Of a stretch of 7,310 nt of DNA, positions 1-6,146 are shown piece after piece. The translations under genes and the position numbers were made by a program. The notes beneath the pieces are model-generated. The model was not told the DNA's origin. It did no database searches and saw nothing but the letters and a program-made list of their open reading frames with translations. Numbering within the stretch: position 1 is the stretch's first letter; each line of letters starts with the position of its first letter. The stretch comes from Bacteroidales bacterium (lineage in GTDB: Bacteria > Bacteroidota > Bacteroidia > Bacteroidales > VadinHA17), in assembly GCA_016936695.1 (NCBI GenBank), contig JAFGXK010000251.1, positions 1-7,310 on the forward strand, read 5' to 3'.

Positions 1-185
1 AACCCCAATCATGACCATGGTAATGGTAATAACATTCTTCCAGCCTTGAGGTCTGAACTGTCAGAAGCCCCAATCATGACCATGGTAATGGTAATAACAT
101 TCTTCCAGCCTTGAGGGCTGAACTGTCAGAAGCCCCAATCATGACCATGGTAATGGTAATAACATTCTTCCAGCCTTGAGGGCTG
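1..185. repeat. 65-bp tandem repeat, about 2.85 copies
   Basis: Three head-to-tail copies with a period of 65 bases are visible: the string CCCCAATCATGACCATGG recurs at 3, 68 and 133. Copies 1 and 2 differ at T52/G117 and at A2/G67. Copy 3 follows copy 2 up to G185 and then diverges. Each copy carries a small hairpin, CAGCC-TTGAG-GGCTG, which in copy 1 is broken by the T at 52. The array begins at or before the window edge, so its full copy number is unknown. 65 is not a multiple of 3 and I see no protein-like reading frame in it. The copies abut with no unique spacers, so this is not a CRISPR. The last hairpin forms the outer arm of the palindrome cluster beside the transposase. Confidence 0.95.
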
Positions 186-194
186 GCCTTCCAG
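170..194 (-). repeat. Outer left tagged hairpin (unit 1)
   Basis: On the minus strand this reads TGGAAGGC followed by a hairpin with arms CCAGCC and GGCTGG around the loop CTCAA; the C ending the tag is the base just before the stem. The stem is shared with the third copy of the 65-bp repeat, so it belongs both to the tandem array and to the mirror-symmetric cluster. The tag lies on the gene-proximal side and the hairpin points outward, matching unit 4 on the other side. Confidence 0.65.
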
Positions 195-224
195 TAGCCC
201 GGGTCTCGCCCCGGGATAAGGGCA
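188..224 (+). repeat. Left 37-base inverted repeat with GTAG-tagged CCCGGG hairpin
   Basis: This segment matches the reverse complement of 861-897 at 34 of 37 positions. It contains GTAG at 194-197 directly followed by a hairpin with arms CCCGGG (198-203) and CCCGGG (210-215) around the loop TCTCGC. In the known RAYT/REP systems of enterobacteria, a GTAG tetranucleotide sits immediately 5' of the REP hairpin. The same placement here supports the REP assignment, though a four-base match alone is weak. It lies head to head with hairpin unit 1, giving a BIME-like pair. Confidence 0.8.
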
Positions 225-236
225 ATAATACCCATC

Positions 237-260
237 CCACCCCGGAGGGGTGGCCTTCGG
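237..260 (-). repeat. Inner left tagged hairpin (unit 2)
   Basis: On the minus strand this reads CCGAAGG followed by a perfect 7-bp stem, CCACCCC pairing with GGGGTGG around a 3-base TCC loop. The stem occupies 237-253. The tag differs from the TGGAAG tag of the other three units in its first bases but keeps GAAG. The hairpin points away from the transposase gene. It lies beyond the gene's 3' end and has no T-run, so it is better read as a REP-type palindrome than as a terminator. Confidence 0.7.
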
Positions 261-308
261 ATTCATGGTCAAGCATACGCTGATAAAATGGTAATTCAGC
301 AAATATTA

Positions 309-761
309 TCAAACAAGCAAGTACTCCTCCTTAAAGGGTATCATATTTTCATCAAGAAGTTCTTTCAATTCCTCTTTGAACGAAATCCTCCTGTGATGTT
401 CTTCCTGATCTTGAATGTATTTTATAAGGACAGGCTTCATTGATATGTTGTATGTAAATGCACCATATCCGACCTGCCATCCGGGAAACAGCTTGAAAAG
501 GTTCTTTTCCCTCTCCATCATTTCATGACTGGCCTTTTTAACGTCCCGTAAAAGATCAGCAAGAGTAATGGTCGTTGAAAAGTGCGTAAGAATATGAACA
601 TGATTTCCATATCCTCCGATCTGGTAAGGGTGGCATTCCCTTTTCCTCAAAATACCAACAATATAACCAAAAAGGGAACCCTGGTTTTCTAAATTAAGGA
701 ATTCGGTGTAGTCTTTACTACCAAAAACTATCTGGTAAAGAATCTGGGTGTAGGTTGACAT
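309..761 (-). CDS. REP-associated / IS200-like Y1 transposase (HUH endonuclease)
   Basis: The product is a 150-residue single-domain transposase of the Y1_Tnp (IS200/IS605 TnpA and RAYT) superfamily. Such enzymes nick and rejoin single-stranded DNA at hairpins through a covalent 5'-phosphotyrosine link. The opening 'MSTYTQILYQIVF' is the usual start of the family. The metal-binding HUH pair is H54-V-H56 in 'GNHVHIL'. The catalytic tyrosine is most likely Y115 in 'YIQDQEEHH', with Q119 as the accompanying polar residue. 'GYGAFTYNIS' and the C-terminal 'HHRRISFKEEL' segment are also typical. The frame is uninterrupted and all key residues are present, so the gene looks intact. I chose the ATG at 761: the frame stays open to an ATG at 851, but that adds 30 mostly hydrophobic residues absent from the family and partly encoded by the neighbouring hairpin. 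No Shine-Dalgarno sequence precedes 761. The flanking palindromes are its probable substrate; RAYT versus mobile IS200-like element cannot be settled from one locus. Confidence 0.93.
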   Translation of the reverse strand: MSTYTQILYQIVFGSKDYTEFLNLENQGSLFGYIVGILRKRECHPYQIGGYGNHVHILTHFSTTITLADLLRDVKKASHEMMEREKNLFKLFPGWQVGYGAFTYNISMKPVLIKYIQDQEEHHRRISFKEELKELLDENMIPFKEEYLLV

Positions 762-822
762 ATTTATTCCAATTAAAGTTAGCAGCACAACAAATATAAA
801 GAAACTAATCCTAATAAGCAAT

Positions 823-846
823 TGGAAGTCAACCCTTCCAGGGTTG
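823..846 (+). repeat. Inner right tagged hairpin (unit 3)
   Basis: The sequence reads TGGAAGTC running into a perfect 7-bp stem, CAACCCT (830-836) with AGGGTTG (840-846), around a 3-base TCC loop. The tag, stem length and loop size are the same as in unit 4, 69 bases further on, but three stem pairs differ. The unit lies upstream of the transposase start, points outward, and is the mirror partner of unit 2. Confidence 0.8.
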
Positions 847-860
847 TACATGTTGTGTGG

Positions 861-897
861 TGCCCTTTACCCGGGGTGAGACCCGGGCTACTGGAAG
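861..897 (-). repeat. Right 37-base inverted repeat with GTAG-tagged CCCGGG hairpin
   Basis: This is the inverted partner of 188-224 (34 of 37 positions identical). Read on the minus strand it gives GTAG at 891-888 followed by the CCCGGG...CCCGGG hairpin (887-882 with 875-870) and the loop TCTCAC. The loop differs from the left copy by one base and the stem is unchanged. The GTAG side faces outward on both flanks, so the two hairpins point toward the transposase gene while the GGAAG-tagged units point away from it. Confidence 0.8.
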
Positions 898-915
898 TCG
901 ACACCCCAGGTGTCG
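892..915 (+). repeat. Outer right tagged hairpin (unit 4)
   Basis: TGGAAGTC runs into a perfect 7-bp stem, CGACACC (899-905) with GGTGTCG (909-915), around a 3-base CCA loop. It is the mirror partner of unit 1 and a direct repeat of unit 3 in tag and shape. Its right end coincides with the point where protein-like plus-strand sequence begins, so it probably marks the right boundary of the element. Confidence 0.8.
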
Positions 916-1065
916 GGATTGGTTGAATTCATGTCTGGTATGGCTGAAAATTCCGGAAATACTAACCTAATATTTATATTGGGTGTCTTTCGCACAAAAG
1001 AAGATGGCATGGAACTTACCGATAAGGTTGCAGCCGGAAAAATGCTGAAGATAGTGGGACAGTAA
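916..1065 (+). pseudogene. Probable 3' remnant of an interrupted plus-strand gene (unidentified)
   Basis: From about 916 a plus-strand frame reads GLVEF, then MSGMAENSGN from the ATG at 931, and ends in 'DKVAAGKMLKIVGQ' with TAA at 1063-1065. The residue mix resembles a real protein C-terminus, with alternating hydrophobic positions and a lysine-rich, glycine-containing tail. The stop lies 21 bases before a strong terminator, as expected for a gene end. Upstream the frame runs back through hairpin unit 4 to a stop at 877-879, where the residues no longer look coherent. I read this as the last 50 or so residues of a gene whose front was removed or displaced by the palindrome/transposase unit. 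An intact 44-residue gene starting at 931 is the alternative; no Shine-Dalgarno sequence or clear promoter supports it. I do not recognise the family. Confidence 0.45.
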
Positions 1066-1086
1066 AAATGTTTCGGGTAAGGAAAT

Positions 1087-1121
1087 AAAAAACCCGGATT
1101 GACACTCAATCCGGGTTTTTT
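1087..1121. terminator. Strong bidirectional intrinsic terminator
   Basis: A perfect 15-bp inverted repeat (1087-1101 with 1107-1121) surrounds the 5-base loop ACACT. The core stem is CCCGGATTG/CAATCCGGG, bordered by six A on the left and six T on the right, so it gives a GC-rich hairpin followed by a U-run in both directions. It lies 21 bases after the plus-strand stop at 1065 and 13 bases beyond the minus-strand stop at 1135. It therefore serves the oxidoreductase gene and originally also the gene whose tail remains at 916-1065. Confidence 0.9.
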
Positions 1122-1134
1122 GTATTATGATCTT

Positions 1135-2457
1135 CTAATAAGCAGGCAGTTTATAACCGTTGTGGTATACAGGTGTGATCAGGGCATTTGCCGTTTCTGT
1201 AGCAAATGACTGTGTGGCGTCATTCCAGCTTACCTTTTCCCCTGTGCGGTATGCAATATTACCCATCTGGGCAACGAGAGCAACATTCCTTCCAATGTCA
1301 AGGCTTGCATTCAGTTTTTCGGGAGTGTTGTTCTTAAGGCAGTCGAGGAAGTTCCTGGTGTGAAGGTCAAGTCCGTTTCCAACATTTTTCTGTACAGGCA
1401 CTGCTTCAATCTTCTGTTTTTCGGGAACAACTTCCCATCCCTGGCGGTCGAGCACGAGGGTTCCGTTCTCTCCTATGTACGACATTCCGTGAGGTCTCCT
1501 CCAGTTGCCAAGTCCGATGCCGATTGTATGTTCCCAGATCATGGTAAAGTCGTTGAAGTCGTATACGGCCGTCATGGTATCGGGAGTTACCATATCATCC
1601 TCGGGGAAGGCGTATTTGCCTCCAATTGCCATCACTGATGAGGGAATTGACTTGCCCATTCCGTAGAGTATGTAATCGATCAGGTGGACGCCCCAGTCTG
1701 TCATCAGTCCGTTTCCATACTCCCAGTACCATCTCCAGGTGAAATGGAAGCGGTTCATATTGAAAGGTCTTAAAGGGGCAGGGCCGAGCCAGGATTCATA
1801 GTCGATACCTGCAGGAACCGGTTCGTCAGCTACTTTGGGAACAGCGCCTTTCCAGTCAACATACGACCATGCCTTGCAGGTACGGATCCTGCCAAGCTTT
1901 CCTGATCTCAGGTAATTAATAGCGTCAACGAAATGGGGCTGGCTTCTTTGCCACTGTCCGACCTGGACCATCTTCCCGTGTTTCCGCGCAGCATTCCGCA
2001 TTATGTTTATTTCGGCGATGGAATTACCCATGGGTTTTTCAACATAAACATGCTTGCCGGCTTCCTGTGCATGTACAAACTGAAGGCAGTGCCAGTGATC
2101 GGGAGTGCCTATGATAACTATATCAATATCTTTGTCATCCAGCATCTTGCGGTAATCCGAGTAATGCTTCGGAGCAGCAAAGCCAAGTTTTTCAATATCG
2201 GCTGTGCGACTGGCGAGGAGGTTTTTATCGATGTCGCACAACGCAACACACTCTACCTCGGGATTCTTCATGAATGATGCCAGGTTGCTGTATCCCTGGC
2301 TCCTGACTCCGATGAGTCCGATCTGGATCTTATCGTTCGGACCGGCCTTTCTTTTTCTTGCTTCAGCGAGCAAATCAACCGGAAGCACCGAACCGGCAGC
2401 AATGACAGATGCTGTTTTTAAAAAGTCCCTGCGTGATGAGTTCATAATTTTATTCAT
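1135..2457 (-). CDS. Tat-type Gfo/Idh/MocA family NAD(P)-dependent oxidoreductase
   Basis: The product is a 440-residue oxidoreductase of the Gfo/Idh/MocA superfamily, which typically oxidises or epimerises sugars and cyclitols with NAD(P). The N-terminus has a twin-arginine-like signal, SRRDFLK (R9, R10), followed by a hydrophobic stretch to about residue 25, so export in folded form is likely. The Rossmann domain shows the glycine motif GLIGVRSQG (47-55) and the acidic residue D75 in 'CDID', which favours NAD over NADP. TPDHWH (118-123) and EKPMG (140-144, catalytic-type K141) follow. The C-terminal half has DWGVHLID, with the D254/H258 pair usual near the substrate. The frame is open to an ATG at 2532, but that would bury the signal sequence. 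I chose 2457, preceded by an A-run; 2445 (MNSSRRDFL) is equally possible. The substrate is not evident; a retaining glycosidase of the related GH109 type is a possible alternative. It ends 13 bases from the shared terminator. Confidence 0.92.
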   Translation of the reverse strand: MNKIMNSSRRDFLKTASVIAAGSVLPVDLLAEARKRKAGPNDKIQIGLIGVRSQGYSNLASFMKNPEVECVALCDIDKNLLASRTADIEKLGFAAPKHYSDYRKMLDDKDIDIVIIGTPDHWHCLQFVHAQEAGKHVYVEKPMGNSIAEINIMRNAARKHGKMVQVGQWQRSQPHFVDAINYLRSGKLGRIRTCKAWSYVDWKGAVPKVADEPVPAGIDYESWLGPAPLRPFNMNRFHFTWRWYWEYGNGLMTDWGVHLIDYILYGMGKSIPSSVMAIGGKYAFPEDDMVTPDTMTAVYDFNDFTMIWEHTIGIGLGNWRRPHGMSYIGENGTLVLDRQGWEVVPEKQKIEAVPVQKNVGNGLDLHTRNFLDCLKNNTPEKLNASLDIGRNVALVAQMGNIAYRTGEKVSWNDATQSFATETANALITPVYHNGYKLPAY

Positions 2458-2616
2458 TTTTTGAGATATGCGTGGCAAGTTAATATTTTCCTGAAATAAG
2501 ATCAAATTCTTTATGCATCTTTGTATATTCATTCTGTATAAGGCATCTCAATGTCAAGGCTACAGGAAATTTCAATAACAATTAAGCCAAATAACTGCAT
2601 CATTAAATTACCGGCA
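2458..2616. promoter_or_regulatory. Divergent intergenic region between oxidoreductase and protease genes
   Basis: This 159-base A/T-rich stretch separates two genes that point away from each other, so it must hold both promoters. On the plus strand, CATCTTTG at 2516-2523 differs by one base from the Bacteroidota -7 consensus TAnnTTTG and would start transcription roughly 85-90 bases before the protease ATG. No convincing -33 element accompanies it, and I found no clear match for the minus-strand gene. No operator-like inverted repeat stands out. Confidence 0.35.
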
Positions 2617-5448
2617 ATGAAAAGACTAAAGCTTCTTTTATCCGTTATGGTTTTATTTTTTATTCTGATAAATGCGGAAGCTCAGATTTCTTCACTTTCA
2701 GAACCAATCCCTCCCGACACTGCCATTATAATCGGGAAGCTTGACAACGGGCTTACATATTACATAAAGAAAAACAGTAAGCCTGAGCATAGAATTGAGC
2801 TAAGGCTGGTTATCAACGCCGGTTCCATTTGCGAGACGGAAGGTCAGCAGGGGCTGGCTCATTTTATGGAGCACATGTGTTTCAACGGTACCAGGAACTT
2901 TCCCAGCAACAAGATAATTCAGATGCTTGAGGAGATGGGAGTACGGTTTGGCTCGGAGATTAACGCCTACACCGGATTTGATGAAACCGTATATATGATA
3001 AAAGTACCCTCCGACAAGGAAGAGTGGATTGACAGGGGCTTTCAGGTGCTTGAGGACTGGGCTCACCAGGTGAGTCTTGATGAAAAGGAGATCGACAAGG
3101 AGAGGGGGGTTATTATTGAGGAATGGAGAATGGGACTTGGCGCAGATGACCGGATGCAATCAAAGTATATTCCAGTTCTTTTCAAGGGTTCAAGATATGC
3201 AGAAAGGCTTCCAATAGGAAAGATTGATGTGATAAAAAGCTTCCCTTATGACACGCTAAGGGCATTTTATGAAACATGGTACAGACCCGACCTGATGGCT
3301 GTGGTAGTGGTTGGAGATATTGATCCTGAAGCGGCCGAAAACAGGGTAAAAAAGTATTTCGGAAGTATAGAGAAGGAAAAGGAACCCAGGGCGAGAGTGG
3401 AATATCCGGTACCCGGAAATGAGGAACCTCTTGTAAGCGTGGTTACTGACAGGGAGGCAACAGGCAGCACAATTCAGGTCATGTTCAAGCACCCGGCTGC
3501 AAATTCCGTTACATATGGTGACTACAGGAGCTCTCTGTGCAGAATGATTTTTACTTCAATTTTAAATAAGAGGTTAATGGAGATCACCCGGAAGCCTGAT
3601 GCACCTTTTCTTATGAGCGGATCGGAATATGGCTCATTTATAGGCCGTTCGATTGATGTGTACGGGTTATTTGCAGCAGCCAAGGAGAACAGGATTGAGG
3701 AGAGCCTCGAAGTTATGATGACCGAGAATGAGAGAGTAAGCAGGTTCGGGTTCACTGAATCCGAGCTGGAAAGGGAGAAGAAAGATATCTATACTATATA
3801 TGAAAACGGGGCGATGGAGGCTGACAAAACAGAGTCAGGAACATTTGCCGACGAATTCATAAGGAATTACCTGACGCGCGAATCCATTCCGGGTTACCTT
3901 AAAGAATTCGAGCTGGTAAAGGAGTTGCTTCCGGGCATCACGCTTTCCGAGCTTAACGAAACCGGACGAAAGTGGACAACGGAAAACAACATGCTGGTGC
4001 TGGTCACCGCACAGGAGAAGGAAGGTGTAAGTGTGCCGTCGGAAAAAACAGTGACAGACATAATAAAATCAGTTAGTTCGAAGGAAATTGAACCCTATGT
4101 GGATGAGGTGGCTGATGTTCCACTGCTTGAAGATCTGCCGTTACCGTCTGCCGTTACCGTAAGGGTGGAGAACACTGTTTTCGGATTCACTGAACTGACT
4201 TTCGGAAATGGTGTCCGGATGATTCTGAAGCCCACAGAATTCCAGAATGACCAGATCCTTCTTTCATCCACAAGCCCGGGCGGAACGTCGCTCTATCCGG
4301 ATAATGATATTATGTCGGCCATGCTGGCATCGACGGTTGTGACCCAGAGCGGAGTGGGCTCGTACGATTATATGGGCTTGCAAAAAAAGCTGTCGGGAAA
4401 TACAGCGAAACTCACACCATTCATAAATGAGTTGAGGGAAGGAGTCAACGGAAGCTGTTCACCGAAGGATTTGGAAACCATGCTTCAGCTTAATTATCTT
4501 TATTTTACCGCTATCCGCAGGGATGAGGATGCGTTCAGTTCCTATGTTTCAAGGATGAGGAATATGATCCGGCCGATGAGAGCCAATCCACAGATTATCT
4601 TTACCGATACACTTACAAAGATTGTTACGATGAATTCCCCGAGGGAGATAGCTGTTCCTACTGAGGCCCAGCTCGATCAGGTAAACCTCGACCGGATAAT
4701 CGAGATTTACAGGGACCGTTTTTCCGATGCCGGCGATTTTACTTACATGATGGTAGGGAATTTCAATACTGATGAAGTCATACCTTTGCTGGCGAAGTAT
4801 ATAGGCGGGCTGCCGTCGACCGGAAGGAAGGAAACATGGAGGGATGTAACACCGGAGTTCCCCGGGGGCCGTGTAATTGTTGATGTACCCAAAAATTCTG
4901 AGCCACAGAGCCTGGTGGCGATGGTTTGGAACGGCGACTTTAAATGGAAAGATAAGGAGCGCCAGGGCTTTGCCATGATGACTGACCTGATGTCGATAAA
5001 ACTCAGGGAAGCAATGCGGGAGGAGCAGAGCGGTGTTTACGGGATCAGTTTTGAAGGCACTCCTTCGAAGTTTCCCACACCTGAATATACTTTGACCTCA
5101 AGCTGGGGATGTCATCCCGACAGCATATCGATGCTTACCCAAACAGTGTTCACGGAGATTGAAAAGCTAAGGAAGTCTGGTCCAACCGAGGAAGACCTGA
5201 ACAAGGTTAAGGAAACACTTATAAGGGCAAGGGAAACAGCTATGAAAGAAAACAGTTTCTGGCTTTCGGCACTTCAGAGTCACTACATGTATGGCACAAG
5301 ACTAAGGACTCTTGATGAATACAGAAGTTTTGTATACTCTTTTACTACCAAAGATATCAGGAAGATTGCGCTCAGGTATCTGAATACACGGAACTATGTG
5401 AGGGTGGCATTACTGCCTGCTCCGGGAGTGGTCGGAACCAATCCCTGA
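2617..5448 (+). CDS. Secreted M16 family zinc metalloprotease (PqqL/insulinase-like)
   Basis: The product is a 943-residue zinc protease of the M16 family with the two-half layout of PqqL-like enzymes (E. coli PqqL is of similar size). A signal peptide at 1-23 (K/R-rich start, hydrophobic core, ending 'NAEAQ') indicates export to the periplasm; no cysteine follows, so it is not a lipoprotein. The inverted zinc motif HxxEH is H82-F-M-E85-H86. The third ligand is most likely E169 in 'KERGVIIEEW', with conserved E162 seven residues before it, as in insulinase. NAYTG (116-120) is the usual substrate-groove motif. The first inactive M16 segment includes YRPDLM near 222. The second half starts near residue 520 ('LTFGNGVRMILKP') and lacks HxxEH, as is normal, with its last segment from about 691. 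M16 enzymes degrade peptides enclosed between their halves. I chose 2617 because the ATG at 2551 would put 22 residues before the signal peptide. It has no same-strand neighbour. Confidence 0.93.
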   Translation: MKRLKLLLSVMVLFFILINAEAQISSLSEPIPPDTAIIIGKLDNGLTYYIKKNSKPEHRIELRLVINAGSICETEGQQGLAHFMEHMCFNGTRNFPSNKIIQMLEEMGVRFGSEINAYTGFDETVYMIKVPSDKEEWIDRGFQVLEDWAHQVSLDEKEIDKERGVIIEEWRMGLGADDRMQSKYIPVLFKGSRYAERLPIGKIDVIKSFPYDTLRAFYETWYRPDLMAVVVVGDIDPEAAENRVKKYFGSIEKEKEPRARVEYPVPGNEEPLVSVVTDREATGSTIQVMFKHPAANSVTYGDYRSSLCRMIFTSILNKRLMEITRKPDAPFLMSGSEYGSFIGRSIDVYGLFAAAKENRIEESLEVMMTENERVSRFGFTESELEREKKDIYTIYENGAMEADKTESGTFADEFIRNYLTRESIPGYLKEFELVKELLPGITLSELNETGRKWTTENNMLVLVTAQEKEGVSVPSEKTVTDIIKSVSSKEIEPYVDEVADVPLLEDLPLPSAVTVRVENTVFGFTELTFGNGVRMILKPTEFQNDQILLSSTSPGGTSLYPDNDIMSAMLASTVVTQSGVGSYDYMGLQKKLSGNTAKLTPFINELREGVNGSCSPKDLETMLQLNYLYFTAIRRDEDAFSSYVSRMRNMIRPMRANPQIIFTDTLTKIVTMNSPREIAVPTEAQLDQVNLDRIIEIYRDRFSDAGDFTYMMVGNFNTDEVIPLLAKYIGGLPSTGRKETWRDVTPEFPGGRVIVDVPKNSEPQSLVAMVWNGDFKWKDKERQGFAMMTDLMSIKLREAMREEQSGVYGISFEGTPSKFPTPEYTLTSSWGCHPDSISMLTQTVFTEIEKLRKSGPTEEDLNKVKETLIRARETAMKENSFWLSALQSHYMYGTRLRTLDEYRSFVYSFTTKDIRKIALRYLNTRNYVRVALLPAPGVVGTNP

Positions 5449-5455
5449 AACCGGG

Positions 5456-5473
5456 AAAACCGGCATACGCCGG
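5456..5473 (-). terminator. Probable weak terminator for the GH3-kinase transcript
   Basis: Read on the minus strand, a 5-bp G/C stem (CCGGC, loop GTAT, GCCGG) is followed at once by four T. It lies 33 bases past the kinase stop codon, in the 58-base gap between two converging genes. The stem and T-run are both short, so efficiency is doubtful. On the plus strand no T-run follows, so it does not serve the protease gene. Confidence 0.4.
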
Positions 5474-5506
5474 CCGCAGTATTGGATGTTCGCGGATCAG
5501 GCGATA

Positions 5507-6121
5507 TCAGAACAATCCGTGCAATTCCGCATTGATCTTGTCGATGACCTCGCTCAGGTGGTCGTTGTTATTCGGGAAATTGTAATGATCGGCTTCGATG
5601 ATAAGCATTTTTCCCAGCTTGTACGACTGAATCCATGCCTCATATCTTTCGTTGAGCCTCTTGAGGTAATCGAGCCGTATTGAGTTTTCATACTCCCGGC
5701 CCCTTTTCTGGATCTGGTTTACCAGTGTCGGCACCGAAGCCCTGAGGTAAAGGATAAGGTCGGGCGGTTGGATGAGGGAGCTCATCAGGTTGAAGAGAGC
5801 AGTGTAATTATCAAAGTCACGGGTCGACATCAGTCCCATTGAATGAAGGTTGGGTGCGAATATGTAGGCATCCTCGTAGATGGTCCTGTCCTGGACAATA
5901 TTCTCGTCGGTTTTTCTTATCTGGATGACCTGGTTGAAACGGGAATTAAGAAAGTAGATCTGCAGGTTGAACGACCATCTCTGCATGTCCTCATAGAAAT
6001 CGTTGAGATAGGGATTATCATCAACATCTTCATAATGAGGAGTCCATCCGTAATGTTTGGCAAGAAGTCCTGCCAGTGTGGTTTTTCCTGATCCTATGTT
6101 GCCTGCTATTGCTATATGCAT
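5507..6121 (-). CDS. Deoxynucleoside kinase (dCK/dGK family)
   Basis: The 204-residue product belongs to the deoxynucleoside kinase family, which transfers the gamma-phosphate of ATP to deoxynucleosides in the cytoplasmic salvage pathway. The P-loop is G7-N-I-G-S-G-K-T-T15. E31 in 'YEDVDDNPYL' is placed like the catalytic base of the family, and Q54 in 'FNLQIYFLNSRF' like the base-recognising glutamine. The DRT motif (78-80, 'QDRTIYEDAYIFA') corresponds to the E/DRS motif that contacts the 5' hydroxyl, and KRGREYE (139-145) is the arginine-rich lid. Length and motif order are complete. Substrate choice (deoxyadenosine, deoxyguanosine or deoxycytidine) cannot be read with confidence. The start follows an A-rich stretch with no Shine-Dalgarno sequence. 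Its ATG is 25 bases after the stop of the GH3 gene on the same strand, so the two are probably co-transcribed, with this gene second. Confidence 0.93.
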   Translation of the reverse strand: MHIAIAGNIGSGKTTLAGLLAKHYGWTPHYEDVDDNPYLNDFYEDMQRWSFNLQIYFLNSRFNQVIQIRKTDENIVQDRTIYEDAYIFAPNLHSMGLMSTRDFDNYTALFNLMSSLIQPPDLILYLRASVPTLVNQIQKRGREYENSIRLDYLKRLNERYEAWIQSYKLGKMLIIEADHYNFPNNNDHLSEVIDKINAELHGLF

Positions 6122-6146
6122 TTTCGGGGTTATTACTTTTCAGCCT

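Larger units (their letters stand above)
170..915 (-). mobile_element. RAYT/IS200-like unit: Y1 transposase gene inside mirror-symmetric palindrome clusters
   Basis: A Y1 HUH transposase gene (309-761, minus strand) sits between two clusters of short hairpins that mirror each other. Reading outward from the gene, each side has a hairpin preceded by a GAAG-containing tag (237-260 left, 823-846 right), then a 37-base inverted repeat with a CCCGGG hairpin (188-224 and 861-897), then a second tagged hairpin (170-194 left, 892-915 right). Known biology: REP-associated tyrosine transposases are single-copy relatives of IS200/IS605 TnpA that lie between inverted REP palindromes and act on single-stranded hairpins next to a short tetranucleotide tag. 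The outer limits are inferred from where symmetry stops; no target duplication is expected for this enzyme class. A true IS200-type insertion sequence is the main alternative. Confidence 0.7.

Noticed and set aside
1..185. CRISPR array
   Set aside because: The 65-base units are contiguous with no unique spacers, and no cas genes are present.
237..253. Terminator for the transposase gene
   Set aside because: The hairpin has no T-run on the minus strand and mirrors the other tagged palindromes.
762..851. Upstream start for the transposase at 851, adding 30 residues
   Set aside because: The extra segment is hydrophobic, has no counterpart in the family and overlaps hairpin unit 3; 'MSTYTQ' at 761 is the standard family start.
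888..1109. Minus-strand 73-residue frame
   Set aside because: It reads through the palindromes, the terminator and the reverse of the more protein-like plus-strand frame, and its residues are not coherent.
1160..2464. Plus-strand frames of 67 to 114 residues inside the oxidoreductase gene
   Set aside because: They are reverse-strand shadows of a clearly recognised gene and match no family I know.
2458..2532. Upstream ATG at 2532 as the oxidoreductase start
   Set aside because: It would bury the SRRDFLK signal 32 residues into the protein; 2457 or 2445 fit better.
2551..2616. Upstream ATG at 2551 as the protease start
   Set aside because: It would place 22 residues before a clean Sec signal peptide that begins at 2617.
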